From: Rhizobacter sp. AJA081-3
Lineage (GTDB): Bacteria; Pseudomonadota; Gammaproteobacteria; Burkholderiales; Burkholderiaceae_C
Direction: 5' to 3'
NCBI RefSeq assembly: GCF_017795745.1
Contig: NZ_CP059067.1
Location: 248,001-312,000, forward strand
DNA: 64,000 nucleotides
The first letter of the stretch is position 1. Every line of letters starts with the position of its first letter. A program made the position numbers and the translations under genes. Below are positions 36,886-46,430 of this stretch, piece after piece. Below the pieces are notes generated by a model, which saw only the letters and a list, made by a program, of their open reading frames with translations, ran no database searches and had not been told where the DNA came from.

Positions 36886-37457
36886 GGTGTCTCCTCGCTG
36901 TAGAAGAGCACCAGGCGTGCGGTGGCCTGGAGTTCCTTGGCCTGCGCCGTCGCGCGCTCGATCTGCAGGCTCTCGAGTGCCGAGTGCGGCAACTCGTTGA
37001 GCACTTCCGCCACGAAGCGCCGCACGCCCGCATAGCTGCCGGTCAGCGGCAGCGTGGCTTCCACGCGCGTGAGCGCTCCGGCGGTGGCCGCACCGAGCGA
37101 GTAGTCGGCTCGCTCCAGGCCCAGCCCGGCGCGCTGCGCGGCGCTGACCAGCCACTCGAGATCACGCCCGCGCTGCCGCGTGGACGGCAACTCGCCGCTG
37201 GGCAGGGGCGGGCGAGCCGAAGCCTCGACGGCGCGCGACGCCGGGGCGCTGGCCAGTGCGGCCCAGCGCGCCTCGAGTCGCTGTGCATCACGCTGGAGCA
37301 TGGGGCGCAGCTGCCATTGCACGAGCACCGCACCGGCCAGCAGCGCCAGCCCGGCCCAGGCCGGCCAGCCCAGGTGCCGGCGCCATGCGAAGGCCAGCGT
37401 CTGCGCGCGGACCAGAAGACGCTGTCTGCCACGGAGCCAGTCGAACCGGAGCTTCAT
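36882..37457 (-). CDS. PilO/GspM-like platform protein
   Basis: 191 residues from MKLRFDWLRGRQRLLV. One membrane helix at about 31-48 (WPAWAGLALLAGAVLVQW) is followed by a coiled coil and a ferredoxin-like fold (VEATLPLTGSYAGVRRFVAEV), as in GspM and PilO. Its ATG overlaps the stop of the PilN-like gene by one base (TGATG). It is probably part of the inner-membrane assembly platform. Confidence 0.8.
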   Translation of the reverse strand: MKLRFDWLRGRQRLLVRAQTLAFAWRRHLGWPAWAGLALLAGAVLVQWQLRPMLQRDAQRLEARWAALASAPASRAVEASARPPLPSGELPSTRQRGRDLEWLVSAAQRAGLGLERADYSLGAATAGALTRVEATLPLTGSYAGVRRFVAEVLNELPHSALESLQIERATAQAKELQATARLVLFYSEETP

Positions 37458-37999
37458 CACGAAACCTCCTTCGCCGCACTGGCCGTGGTGCGCCATCCGG
37501 CCTGGATGACGAAGCGCAGCGGCTGGCCGGGCGTGTCGCGCTCGGACTGCTGCGTGGTCAGGGCCACGTGCATGAGGCGCGGGTCTGCCTCGAGTTCGCG
37601 CAGGTAGGCGAACAGCGCCGCGGTGTTGCGGGCCTGGCCGGTGACGCGCACCAGGCCGGCCTTGGCGTCGGGTTCGAGCTTGAGCAATCCGATGTCGTTC
37701 TTGCCATGTTCCTCGAAGGTGGCGAGCAGGTCGGCCCAGGGCGCACGCAGCTCGCCCGCGACGCGCGTGGCCTGTGCCAGCCGCACACGCTCGGCCTCGG
37801 TGAGCTTGCGTGGGGCAGGGGGAAGCAGGCGCGCCGCACGCTCGTTGACCTGCGCGAGCCGGTCGCGGTTGTCGCGCTGCAACTGCCAGGCCGACGCCGC
37901 GGCGGCCGCCAGTGCCACGGCAGCGATCGTGCACAAGGCGATGCCGGCCCAGGGGCGCGGCGCACGGGCCAGGAAGTCCAGGCGGGGCAGCGGCTTCAT
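37457..37999 (-). CDS. PilN-like platform protein
   Basis: 180 residues. A short cytoplasmic N-terminus (MKPLPRLDFLARAPRP, with a PilN-like LDF motif) is followed by a membrane helix at about 17-40, a coiled coil, and a ferredoxin-like domain (GLVRVTGQARNTAALFAYLRELEADP). It overlaps the genes on both sides by a few bases. In type IV pili PilN pairs with PilO and binds PilM through its N-terminus. Confidence 0.82.
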   Translation of the reverse strand: MKPLPRLDFLARAPRPWAGIALCTIAAVALAAAAASAWQLQRDNRDRLAQVNERAARLLPPAPRKLTEAERVRLAQATRVAGELRAPWADLLATFEEHGKNDIGLLKLEPDAKAGLVRVTGQARNTAALFAYLRELEADPRLMHVALTTQQSERDTPGQPLRFVIQAGWRTTASAAKEVS

Positions 38000-38781
38000 G
38001 CAGGGCTCGCCGCATCAGAGGCCGCCGCGACCTGCGGCACCACGGCTTCGCGCGAGAGCAGCGTCCACTGGTGGCCGCGCGCAAGCCGTTGCCAGAGTTC
38101 GCACTGGGCCGCGGAGCGGCAGACGAGCCACAGCGGCTCCGGGCTGCTGCTGTGGATTCCGCCCTGGAATGCGAGCAGGCGTTGCTCCACGAGGCGCTGC
38201 GCGCGCGTGTCGCAGCGGTCCCAGATCAACTCCTCCAGCGTGCCGCCAGCCACGCGCAGCAGCGTCATGCCCTCGTCGCGCAGCACCGCGATGACCGCGT
38301 CGTCGCCGACATGGCCCGCGATCGCCTGAAGGTCGTCCAGCAGCGCCAGCTCGACGTGGGCCAGCCGCACGCCGGCCTGAGCCAGCGCCTGCTGCCAGGC
38401 CTGGAGGTCGGCCGGCTCGATGGCCGCGGCCAGCCAGCCGGAGCGACCGGGCAGCGACACCACCTGGACCACCAGGTCCTGCCGGCCCAGCGTCTGCACG
38501 AAGTGGGTTTGCGCTTCCCGCTGTGCCGTCGGCCAGTCCGCGCTGGCCGGCCGCAGCGACAGGTACGCGAGTTCGTCCGGCACCAGCAGGCGCGCCTGGC
38601 GTGGCAGCGCGGCCGCGCCGTCTTCCTGCAGTGCCTTGAGCGCCTGCGGCAGTGCCACGCCGATCGAGCCTTCGGCATGCGCTTCGTGCACGACGCGGCG
38701 AGACCAGGGCGCCAGCACCTGCGCGACGCAGCTGCCGCGTGTCAGGCGCAGCAGCAGTTCACTCTTCCACGGCTGTGACAC
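37996..38781 (-). CDS. Possible PilM/GspL-like cytoplasmic platform protein
   Basis: 261 residues from a GTG at 38781 (VSQPWKSELLLRLTRG), which overlaps the end of the ATPase gene by 23 bases. No ATG start is available in a sensible place. The sequence has no membrane segment and no clear nucleotide motif. Position (ATPase, this gene, PilN, PilO) and segments such as LLVPDELAYLSLRPA and LLDDLQAIAGHVGDDAVIAVL suggest a PilM/MshI/GspL-like role linking the ATPase to the membrane platform. The assignment rests mainly on gene order. Confidence 0.65.
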   Translation of the reverse strand: MSQPWKSELLLRLTRGSCVAQVLAPWSRRVVHEAHAEGSIGVALPQALKALQEDGAAALPRQARLLVPDELAYLSLRPASADWPTAQREAQTHFVQTLGRQDLVVQVVSLPGRSGWLAAAIEPADLQAWQQALAQAGVRLAHVELALLDDLQAIAGHVGDDAVIAVLRDEGMTLLRVAGGTLEELIWDRCDTRAQRLVEQRLLAFQGGIHSSSPEPLWLVCRSAAQCELWQRLARGHQWTLLSREAVVPQVAAASDAASPA

Positions 38782-40474
38782 GGTTGGCCTCTTCGAGAGT
38801 GGTCTGGCCGGAGGCCACGAGTTCGAGCGCGGCTTCGCGCAGCGTGCGCAGGCCGCGCTCGCGGGCGGCCTCGCGCAACACGGCCGGGCTGGCACGTTCG
38901 GCGATCAGGCTTCGCAGGCCGACGTCCATGGCCAGGGTCTGCGCGATCGCATGGCGGCCCTTGTAGCCGGTGCCGCGGCAGTGCGCGCAGCCGATGCCGC
39001 GCCGGAAGTTCCAGCCCAGCAGGATGTCGGGCAGCGCGCTGGCCTCGATGAGCTCGGCATCGGGCTCGTCGGGCGCGCTGCACTGCGGGCAGATGATGCG
39101 CACCAGGCGCTGGGCCACCACGCCGTTGAGCGCGGAGACCAGGTTGTAGGGATCCACGCCCATCGTCGACAGGCGTCCGATCACGTCGAACACGTTGTTC
39201 GCGTGCACGGTGGCGAACACCTGATGGCCGGTCAGCGCGGCCTGGATGGCGATCTGCGCCGTCTCGGCGTCGCGCATCTCGCCGACCATGATCTTGTCCG
39301 GGTCGTGGCGCAGGATGGAGCGCAGGCCGCGCGCGAAGGTCAGGCCCTTGGCCTCGTTGACCGGGATCTGCAGCACGTCGGGCAGCTGGTACTCGACGGG
39401 GTCCTCGATCGTGATGATCTTTTCCTGCCCGGTGTTCACCTCGGACAGCACCGCGTACAGCGTGGTGGTCTTGCCACTGCCGGTGGGGCCGGTGACCAGC
39501 AGCAGCCCGTAGGGCATGGCGCCGAGCTTGCGGATGAATCGCGCGTTGTCGGCATCGAAGCCCAGGTGCTCGATGTTCAGCGTCTCGTCGGCGGACAGCT
39601 GATAACGGTCGAGGATGCGCAGCACGGCGTCTTCGCCGTACAGGTTGGGCATGATGGACACGCGCACATCGATCGCCCGGCCGCCGTAGCTGAGCTTCAG
39701 GCGGCCGTCCTGCGGCACGCGGCGCTCGGAGATGTCGAGATCCGCGAGCACCTTGATTCGCGAGACCACGCGGTCGGCGAAGTCGCGTCCTTCGGGCCGG
39801 GCCACGGCCTGCAGCACGCCGTCGAGCCGGTACTTCACCGCCAGGCCCTTCGCAGCGCATTCGAGGTGGATGTCGCTGGCCTGCGCCTTCAGCGCGTCGT
39901 ACAGCGTGCCGTTGACGAACCGAACCACCGGGCTCTCGTCGGTGCTGATGCCCGCCAGCGAGAGCTTGAGCACGTCTTCCGCGTCCGCGACACCGTGATT
40001 TGAATCGTTCGCTGCCTGGGTGGAGCCATCGAGTGCGCGTGTCTCGCGTTCCAGGCGTGCGTAGAAGGCCGCAACGTCATTGGCGCCTGCCACGTACCAG
40101 ACCGAAGGCGGGTGGCCGGCAGCGCGGATGCGCGACTCGAGCCACATGCGGGTGCCGTCGTCGAAGGGATCGGCCAGCACCACGTGGCGCAGCTCGCTGC
40201 CGTCGCGCAGCACCACGCACAGGCGTTGCTGACCCTGGCTGAAGGGCACCAGCTCCGTGTCGGCCTGATCGGGCTTCCAGTGCGTGAGGTCGGCCAGCGT
40301 CAGGCCGCTGCCCTCGCTGAGCCAGCGCTTCATCGCCACGTCGCGAACCTCGGGCCGCTCGTTCTTCAGCAGCTTGCGGGCTGCGGCGAAACGCTGGCCG
40401 AGCCGCGCGACCATGTCCTGGGCCAGGCGTGCGGCGTCGCTGTCGGGCGGGGCGGTGGTGGATGTGTCGCTCAT
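38759..40474 (-). CDS. GspE/PulE-type secretion ATPase
   Basis: 571 residues. The N-terminal GspE domain is at about 30-140. The ATPase core has Walker A GPTGSGKTT (329-337), the Asp box ITIEDPVEYQLPDVLQI, Walker B DKIMVGEMRD and the His box. A four-cysteine zinc motif (CPQC then CAHC) lies near residues 465-500, typical of GspE/PilB and absent from the retraction ATPase PilT. It drives pseudopilus assembly from the cytoplasm. AAGAGG nine bases before the ATG is its ribosome site. No PilT-type second ATPase is present, which favours secretion over a retractile pilus. Confidence 0.95.
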   Translation of the reverse strand: MSDTSTTAPPDSDAARLAQDMVARLGQRFAAARKLLKNERPEVRDVAMKRWLSEGSGLTLADLTHWKPDQADTELVPFSQGQQRLCVVLRDGSELRHVVLADPFDDGTRMWLESRIRAAGHPPSVWYVAGANDVAAFYARLERETRALDGSTQAANDSNHGVADAEDVLKLSLAGISTDESPVVRFVNGTLYDALKAQASDIHLECAAKGLAVKYRLDGVLQAVARPEGRDFADRVVSRIKVLADLDISERRVPQDGRLKLSYGGRAIDVRVSIMPNLYGEDAVLRILDRYQLSADETLNIEHLGFDADNARFIRKLGAMPYGLLLVTGPTGSGKTTTLYAVLSEVNTGQEKIITIEDPVEYQLPDVLQIPVNEAKGLTFARGLRSILRHDPDKIMVGEMRDAETAQIAIQAALTGHQVFATVHANNVFDVIGRLSTMGVDPYNLVSALNGVVAQRLVRIICPQCSAPDEPDAELIEASALPDILLGWNFRRGIGCAHCRGTGYKGRHAIAQTLAMDVGLRSLIAERASPAVLREAARERGLRTLREAALELVASGQTTLEEANRVTAVEE

Positions 40475-40493
40475 GGTCGGTGCCTCTTGCCCT

Positions 40494-41600
40494 TCAGCGG
40501 ATGCTGCTGGCCATCTGGAAGATCGGCACGTACATCAGCACGACGATGCCGCCGACCACCACGCCGATGGTCAGCATCAGGATCGGTTCGATCAGCCGGC
40601 CCAGGCGCTCCAGGCCACGCTCGAGCAGCGCGTCGTGCACGTCGGCCACGCGATCGAGCGCGGCGTGCAGCTGGCCGGTCTCCTCGGCCACGCGCAGCAC
40701 GCGCCAGGCCAGGGTGTCGAGCAGGCCGGCGTCGTGCAGCGACTGCGCCAGCGGCGTGCCGGTGGAGGCGGCAGCCAGCGCCCGGTCGAGCCGCGGCTGG
40801 TCGGACGACGCCACCAGTTCGCGGCACATGGCCAGCGCCTTCAGCGCCGGTACGCCGGAGCGGATCAGCATGGCGCCGCTGCGCGCGAGCTGCGACAGGC
40901 CGAAGCTGCGCACGTAAGGCCGCATCCAGGGCAGCCGCACGGTCTGCTGCAGCACCCAGCCGGCCAGCTGGCCGGCGCGCGCCTGGCGCCAGAGCATCCA
41001 GGCCAGCGTGCCGAGGGCTGCGGCCAGGGTCAGCCAGATCGGCAGCTGGACCTCGTGCATCGCCTTGCCGAGGTGGATCAGCGCGCGCGACAACGGTGCG
41101 ATGTCCTGCGCCGCGTTGTCGAGCACCAGCGCGAAGCGCGGCACCACGTAGACGAGCAGGAAGAGCACGACGACGAAGGTCACGCTGATCAGCAGCGCAG
41201 GGTAGACGCAGGCCGACACCAGCCGGCTGCGCAGCACGCGGATGCGCGCGGCGTTGGAGGCAAAACGCTGCAGGCTGTCGCCGAGGTCGCCGGTGAGCTC
41301 GCTCGCCTTCGCACAGGCCAGCAGCGGCACGCCGAAGGCTCCGGTGGCCTGCATCGCGCGTGACAGCGATTCGCCGCGCTGCAGCGACTGCAGCACCTCG
41401 CGCACCGGTTCGGCGGCGTTGCCCGCGCCCTGCTCGGACAGCGTGCGCAGCGCCTCGATCAGGCTCAGGCCCGAGCGCAGCATCAGGCTCAGGTCGTGCG
41501 CGAACTGCTCTTCGTCGACAAGGACTGCGGCGCGCGCTGCCGGCACCGGCGCGTTCGGCGCCGCAGGCACGCCGGCGCGGGGAGTCGGAAGCTCGATCAT
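40494..41600 (-). CDS. GspF-type inner-membrane platform protein
   Basis: 368 residues from the ATG at 41600, four bases after gspG. Two GspF/PilC cytoplasmic repeats (LSLMLRSGLSLIEALRTLSE and LARSGAMLIRSGVPALKAL) and three membrane segments (about 140-160, 190-210, 335-355) are in the family order. The family's GDL motif (ASELTGDLGDSLQRF) is visible. It is the polytopic core that contacts the ATPase. The N-terminus is shorter than in classic GspF. Confidence 0.93.
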   Translation of the reverse strand: MIELPTPRAGVPAAPNAPVPAARAAVLVDEEQFAHDLSLMLRSGLSLIEALRTLSEQGAGNAAEPVREVLQSLQRGESLSRAMQATGAFGVPLLACAKASELTGDLGDSLQRFASNAARIRVLRSRLVSACVYPALLISVTFVVVLFLLVYVVPRFALVLDNAAQDIAPLSRALIHLGKAMHEVQLPIWLTLAAALGTLAWMLWRQARAGQLAGWVLQQTVRLPWMRPYVRSFGLSQLARSGAMLIRSGVPALKALAMCRELVASSDQPRLDRALAAASTGTPLAQSLHDAGLLDTLAWRVLRVAEETGQLHAALDRVADVHDALLERGLERLGRLIEPILMLTIGVVVGGIVVLMYVPIFQMASSIR

Positions 41601-41604
41601 GCCG

Positions 41605-42039
41605 CTACCACGAGACCACGTCCGCGGCCTCGCCCTCACCACCGGGCTGGCCGTCGGCACCCAGGCTGACGAGGTCGTATTCGCCATGCTGCCCGGGGCG
41701 CTTGTAGACGTAGGCGCGGCCCCAGGGGTCGTCCGGCACGTCGCGCTTCAGGTAGGGGCCCTGCCAGCGCGCGGCCTGTTGCGGCGCGCTGCGCAGCGCC
41801 AGCAGGCCTTGTTCGGAGCTGGGGTACTGGCCGACGTCGAGCCGGTACTGGTCGAGCGCCTGGCCGAAGGATTCGATCTGCGCCCGCGCGACCTTGGCGT
41901 TCGACTTGCCGATCTGCGCGAAGTACTGCGGCGCCACGATGCCCGCCAGCAGGCCGATGATGACCATCACCACCAGCAGCTCCAGCAAGGTGAAGCCGCG
42001 CGCGATCGCCGCCTTCGATGCCTGCTCCGGACCCGTCAT
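41605..42039 (-). CDS. gspG: Major pseudopilin GspG
   Basis: 144 residues from MTGPEQASKAAIARG. Prepilin site ARG|FTLLELLVVMVIIGLL is complete. The C-terminal part DPWGRAYVYKRPGQHGEYDL and SLGADGQPGGEGEAADV is the standard type II secretion GspG calcium-binding signature, so the machine is closer to a type II system than to a type IV pilus. It is the first gene of the minus-strand secretion operon, 77 bases downstream of a CTTAA-N6-CTTAA box. Confidence 0.95.
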   Translation of the reverse strand: MTGPEQASKAAIARGFTLLELLVVMVIIGLLAGIVAPQYFAQIGKSNAKVARAQIESFGQALDQYRLDVGQYPSSEQGLLALRSAPQQAARWQGPYLKRDVPDDPWGRAYVYKRPGQHGEYDLVSLGADGQPGGEGEAADVVSW

Positions 42040-42058
42040 CGCCGCACCCCTTCGTGTT

Positions 42059-42088
42059 GCGAGGCGGCAGTCGCCATGACTGCCTCGC
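42059..42088. other. Hairpin in the leader of the secretion operon
   Basis: GCGAGGCGGCAGTC and GACTGCCTCGC pair over eleven bases with a three-base bulge and a five-base loop. It lies 20 bases upstream of the gspG start, between the regulatory box at 42116 and the gene. It may affect translation of gspG or ribosome access. Only the pairing is seen. Confidence 0.4.
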
Positions 42089-42115
42089 CTGTGCAAAACG
42101 ATTCTTGGGGCAGGG

Positions 42116-42131
42116 CTTAACCAGCGCTTAA
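42116..42131. promoter_or_regulatory. CTTAA-N6-CTTAA response-regulator box before gspG
   Basis: CTTAACCAGCGCTTAA: two exact CTTAA half-sites starting 11 bases apart, one helical turn. This is the pattern bound by OmpR-family regulators of the PmrA/QseB group. It lies 77 bases upstream of the secretion operon. The window is very GC-rich, so two such AT-rich half-sites in phase are unlikely by chance. Confidence 0.6.
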
Positions 42132-42189
42132 GTCCGATGCACCCTACCGCGATGGGGAACCCCTGAAGCGCGGGGGAGGGTCTGTCCGA

Positions 42190-42867
42190 TCAGGGATTCG
42201 CCGCGCCTGGCGACGCGCCGCGTGCGGCATGGGCCAGCACCTTCGCGACGTATTCGCGCGTCTCGGGGTAGGCCGGGATGCGGCGCCCCGCGCGCATCAC
42301 GGCGCCCTCGCCGGCGTTGTAGGCGGCCAGGGCGAGGGACAGGTCGTTCTCGAACAGCGTGATGAGCTGGCGCAGGTAGGCGGCGCCGCCATGCAGGTTG
42401 TCGTGCACCGCGAAGACGTCTTTCACGCCGAAGCGCCGCGCGGTGTCGGGCATCAGCTGCATCAGGCCGCGTGCGCCCTTGGGCGAGACGGCGCGCGGAT
42501 CGAAGCCGGACTCGACGGCGATGACGGCGGTCAGCAGCGACTCCGAGACATCGTGGCGCCGGGCCGCTTCACGGATCACGGGTGCCAGGGTCGGCGGCGT
42601 GCTCCGCGCGGCCGGCATCGTTCGGGCCGGCGTTGATGGTGCGGACGGCTGCGGCGCGAGCGGCGGGCTCGGCGGCGCCTCGGCAGCGATCAGCAGGAGG
42701 GGTGTCTCGCCGGACGAGTGATTGCTCAGCACCACGCTGCCGCCATCGCCTGCGCCCGTGTAGATCTGCGCCTGGGCCAGCACACAGCTCAGACCGGCTC
42801 CGAACGTCATGACCTGACGCAAGAAGGCATGGAGCACGGGGCGGCGCGCTGCGCGGTGGGTGGACAT
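42190..42867 (-). CDS. Exported lytic transglycosylase (SLT domain)
   Basis: 225 residues from MSTHRAARRPVLHAFL; the start has no strong ribosome site. A signal segment (VMTFGAGLSCVLAQA) precedes a short beta stretch, IYTGAGDGGSVVLSN, like DUF4124, then a Pro/Ala linker. The SLT domain has the catalytic Glu in AVIAVESGFDPRAVSP, then GARGLMQLMP, NLHGGAAYLRQL and ALAAYNAGEGAV. It cuts peptidoglycan glycan strands. Such enzymes often make room for secretion machines, and this one lies right next to the secretion operon on the same strand. Confidence 0.92.
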   Translation of the reverse strand: MSTHRAARRPVLHAFLRQVMTFGAGLSCVLAQAQIYTGAGDGGSVVLSNHSSGETPLLLIAAEAPPSPPLAPQPSAPSTPARTMPAARSTPPTLAPVIREAARRHDVSESLLTAVIAVESGFDPRAVSPKGARGLMQLMPDTARRFGVKDVFAVHDNLHGGAAYLRQLITLFENDLSLALAAYNAGEGAVMRAGRRIPAYPETREYVAKVLAHAARGASPGAANP

Positions 42868-43060
42868 GGTGGAGGCCCATTGAAGCGCATGGCGCCTGGC
42901 GCCCCAACGGGGATGCGTCCCCGCATGCACTGGGGACTGCCCCTCGCCCCCTGCATCCAGGGGGCGGGTTGCGGGCGGGGTCTCCCCGGCCTGGGCGGTG
43001 CCGGGCTGGATCGCGGCTGGTCTAATACATCTTGTCACTAACCCCGAGATCCGAACCGAA

Positions 43061-43729
43061 ATGCGCTTGTTGCTGGCGGAAGACGACACGGCACTCGGCC
43101 GCGCCACCTGCGTCTACATGATGCGGGATGGGCATGCCGTCGACTGGGTCACCAACGGGAACCAGCTGATCGAGCTCACCGGGAAGTTCGACTACGACTG
43201 CGTGCTTCTCGATCTGGGCCTGCCCGAGCTCAGCGGGCGCGACTGCCTCGTCAACATGCGGTCGCGCGAGCTCACCACGCCGGTGATCGTGACCACGGCG
43301 CAGGGCTTTCGCGACCACCGCATCCACCTGCTCGACCTCGGCGCCGACGACTACCTGGTCAAGCCTTACGACCTCGCGGAGCTGTCCGCCCGCGTCAAGG
43401 CGATCGTGCGCCGGAGCCAGGTGGTGAATCCGCCGGCACAGACTCAGCAGTCCTTCGGTCCGCTGACGCTCATGCCGGCCAGCAACTCGGTGCTCTGGCA
43501 CGGCAACACCGTCGTTCTGACGGCCAAGGAGTTCCGCGTGCTCGAGGCGCTGCTGCAACGACAGAACCGCATCGTGACGCGCCAGCAGCTCGAGGCCGAG
43601 ATCTATGGCTGGAACGAAAGCGTGGGCAGCAATGCCATCGAGGTGCACATCCACCACCTGCGGCGCAAGATCTCCGGCGAGCTGATCCAGACCGTTCGCG
43701 GCGTGGGTTACCAGGTGGGCACGCTGTGA
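43061..43729 (+). CDS. Orphan OmpR/QseB-family response regulator
   Basis: 222 residues from MRLLLAEDDTALGRA. The receiver has Asp8/Asp9, phospho-acceptor Asp51 (CVLLDLGLPELSG) and DDYLVKP. The winged helix includes LTAKEFRVLEALLQRQNRI and SNAIEVHIHHLRRKI. It is close in sequence to the regulator at 16054-16737. No kinase gene lies beside it. It could share the kinase at 14685 or use one elsewhere. Confidence 0.9.
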   Translation: MRLLLAEDDTALGRATCVYMMRDGHAVDWVTNGNQLIELTGKFDYDCVLLDLGLPELSGRDCLVNMRSRELTTPVIVTTAQGFRDHRIHLLDLGADDYLVKPYDLAELSARVKAIVRRSQVVNPPAQTQQSFGPLTLMPASNSVLWHGNTVVLTAKEFRVLEALLQRQNRIVTRQQLEAEIYGWNESVGSNAIEVHIHHLRRKISGELIQTVRGVGYQVGTL

Positions 43730-43783
43730 GGCATCGTGGTCAGCGCAATATGTCACGCGCACTTGCGGGCGTCCGGCGGCAGA

Positions 43784-44212
43784 ATGTCCTTCATGAGTGT
43801 CATGGACGCACCTGATCCCCTGCCGAGCGCCGAGCCGGCGCGCGCGGCCGATCCCGCCGAGTGGACCCGCGTGCGAAGCCCCGCCAAGGACCAGGACCGT
43901 GTGCTGCAGAGCCAGACGCACGTGTGGCTGCGCAAGATCCCCTCGGCCATCCATCCCAAGCACCTGTGCCGCTACTACCCGCGCATCGCCAACCGGCTGG
44001 CGCTGAGCTGGGGCGACAAGTCGAAGGTCGAGCAGATCTTCGAGGATCTGTTGCACGACCGCCGCGGGCAGCGCAAGGGATTCTCAGAGCGGGTGCGCGT
44101 GGAGATCGAGCGGCTCGAACGATTCCACGCCCGCAAGCTGCACGTGAACTACCCGCCGCTGATGGTCGTGCGGCACCGGCGCGTACCTTCCGCCGGGCCC
44201 GATCAGGCCTGA
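43784..44212 (+). CDS. Conserved hypothetical protein (Burkholderiales type)
   Basis: 142 residues from the ATG at 43784; ATGs at 43793 and 43802 are equally possible since no clear ribosome site decides. The protein is soluble, basic and rich in Trp/Tyr motifs: WLRKIPSAIHPKHLCRYYPR, IANRLALSWGD, LLHDRRGQRKGF, ERLERFHARKL. I do not recognise a domain. It lies between an orphan regulator and the initiator tRNA. Confidence 0.75.
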   Translation: MSFMSVMDAPDPLPSAEPARAADPAEWTRVRSPAKDQDRVLQSQTHVWLRKIPSAIHPKHLCRYYPRIANRLALSWGDKSKVEQIFEDLLHDRRGQRKGFSERVRVEIERLERFHARKLHVNYPPLMVVRHRRVPSAGPDQA

Positions 44213-44256
44213 TTCTGATTCGTGCAGGCTCAGCGGCCCTGCGCGACTCTCGGCTG

Positions 44257-44265
44257 TGCTATACT
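44257..44265 (+). promoter_or_regulatory. Extended -10 promoter of the initiator tRNA
   Basis: TGCTATACT: an extended -10 element with TATACT at 44260-44265, thirteen bases before the tRNA starts. No clear -35 is visible, which is usual when the TG extension is present. Confidence 0.6.
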
Positions 44266-44277
44266 TGCAGGCTCAGT

Positions 44278-44354
<77 letters not shown>

Positions 44355-44392
44355 CCGAATACAAGAGACCACGGGCCGGAAGAGCCGAAGTG

Positions 44393-44419
44393 AAACGCCA
44401 ACCGGAAGGTTGGCGTTTT
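44393..44419 (+). terminator. Terminator after the initiator tRNA
   Basis: CGCCAACC (44396-44403), loop GGAA, GGTTGGCG (44408-44415), flanked by AAA and followed by TTTT. An eight-base GC-rich stem extended by A-T pairs; it could work in both directions. Confidence 0.88.
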
Positions 44420-44455
44420 GCTTTGTGTGCAGGCCTTTCGAGGACGGACTCCGCG

Positions 44456-44722
44456 ATGAACGACACCACCCCGGCGACTCCGCCGACCGAGCGCCCCGCG
44501 CTGCCTGACCGCCTGTCGACCGACCCGCGCAGCCCATATCACGTGGCCGCGGTGTTCGAGCATGCCATCGGCATCCGCCTGAACGGCAAGGAGCGCTTCG
44601 ACGTCGAGGAGTACTGCCTCAGCGAAGGCTGGGTCAAGGTGCCCTCGGGCAAGACGCTTGATCGCAAGGGCCAGCCCCTGCTCATCCAGCTCAAGGGCAA
44701 GGTCGAGGCCTTCTACCGCTAG
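44456..44722 (+). CDS. DUF3297 family protein
   Basis: 88 residues from MNDTTPATPPTERPALPDRL. The segment GIRLNGKERFDVEEYCLSEG and the end QPLLIQLKGKVEAFYR are typical of DUF3297, a small family with a glutathione-peroxidase-like name in some annotations but no proven role. It often lies beside a tRNA in betaproteobacteria, from memory. It converges with the ABC permease gene. Confidence 0.88.
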   Translation: MNDTTPATPPTERPALPDRLSTDPRSPYHVAAVFEHAIGIRLNGKERFDVEEYCLSEGWVKVPSGKTLDRKGQPLLIQLKGKVEAFYR

Positions 44723-44733
44723 CCCGCTTGCCG

Positions 44734-45497
44734 CTAGGCCTTCAAGCGGTAGCCGGTGCGGAAGATCCATGCCACGACACCCAGCGAGGCCACCAGGAAC
44801 GCGAGCGTCATTCCTACGCTCAGCCCGAGGCCGACATCGGCCACGCCGTAGAAGCTCCAGCGAAAGCCGCTGATCAGGTACACCACCGGGTTGAGCAGCG
44901 CCACGTTCTGCCAGAAGGGCGGGAGCATGTCGATCGAGTAGAAGCTGCCGCCCAGGAAGGTCAGCGGCGTGACGATCAGCATCGGCACCACCTGCAGCTT
45001 CTCGAAGCCGTCGGCCCAGATGCCGATGATGAAGCCCAGCAGGCTGAAGGTCACCGCGGTGAGCACCAGGAACACCAGCATCCACACCGGGTGCTCGACG
45101 CGCACCGGCACGAACAGCCATGCCGTGGCCAGGATGATCAGCCCGAGCAGCACCGACTTGGTGGCCGCCGCGCCGACGTAGCTCAGCACGATCTCGAAGG
45201 TCGATACCGGCGCCGACAGCAGCTCGTAGATGGTGCCGGTGAACTTGGGGAAGTAGATGCCGAACGAGGCGTTGGAGATGCTCTGCGTGAGCAGGGACAG
45301 CATTACCAGGCCCGGAACGATGAAGGCACCGTAGCTGACGCCGCCGACCTCGGGGATGCGCGAGCCGATGGCCGCGCCGAAGACGATGAAGTACAGCGAG
45401 GTGGACAGCACCGGCGAGACGATGCTTTGCATCAGCGTGCGCCAGGCCCGCGCCATCTCGAAGCGGTAGATGGCACGCACGGCGTGCAGGTTCATGC

Positions 45498-45501
<4 letters not shown>
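44734..45501 (-). CDS. ABC-2 type permease, YadH-like
   Basis: 255 residues with six membrane segments. The family signature [21 protein letters not shown] and [12 protein letters not shown] closely match YadH and NodJ-type exporters. Its ATG overlaps the stop of the ATPase gene (ATGA). With the ATPase it forms a full exporter; the substrate is unknown. Confidence 0.93.

Positions 45502-46408
<907 letters not shown>

Positions 46409-46430
<22 letters not shown>

Noticed and set aside
31856-42039. Type IV pilus operon
   Set aside because: Platform proteins look pilus-like, but GspG has the type II calcium-binding end and there is no PilT, PilA major pilin or PilD. A type II-like secretion machine is preferred.
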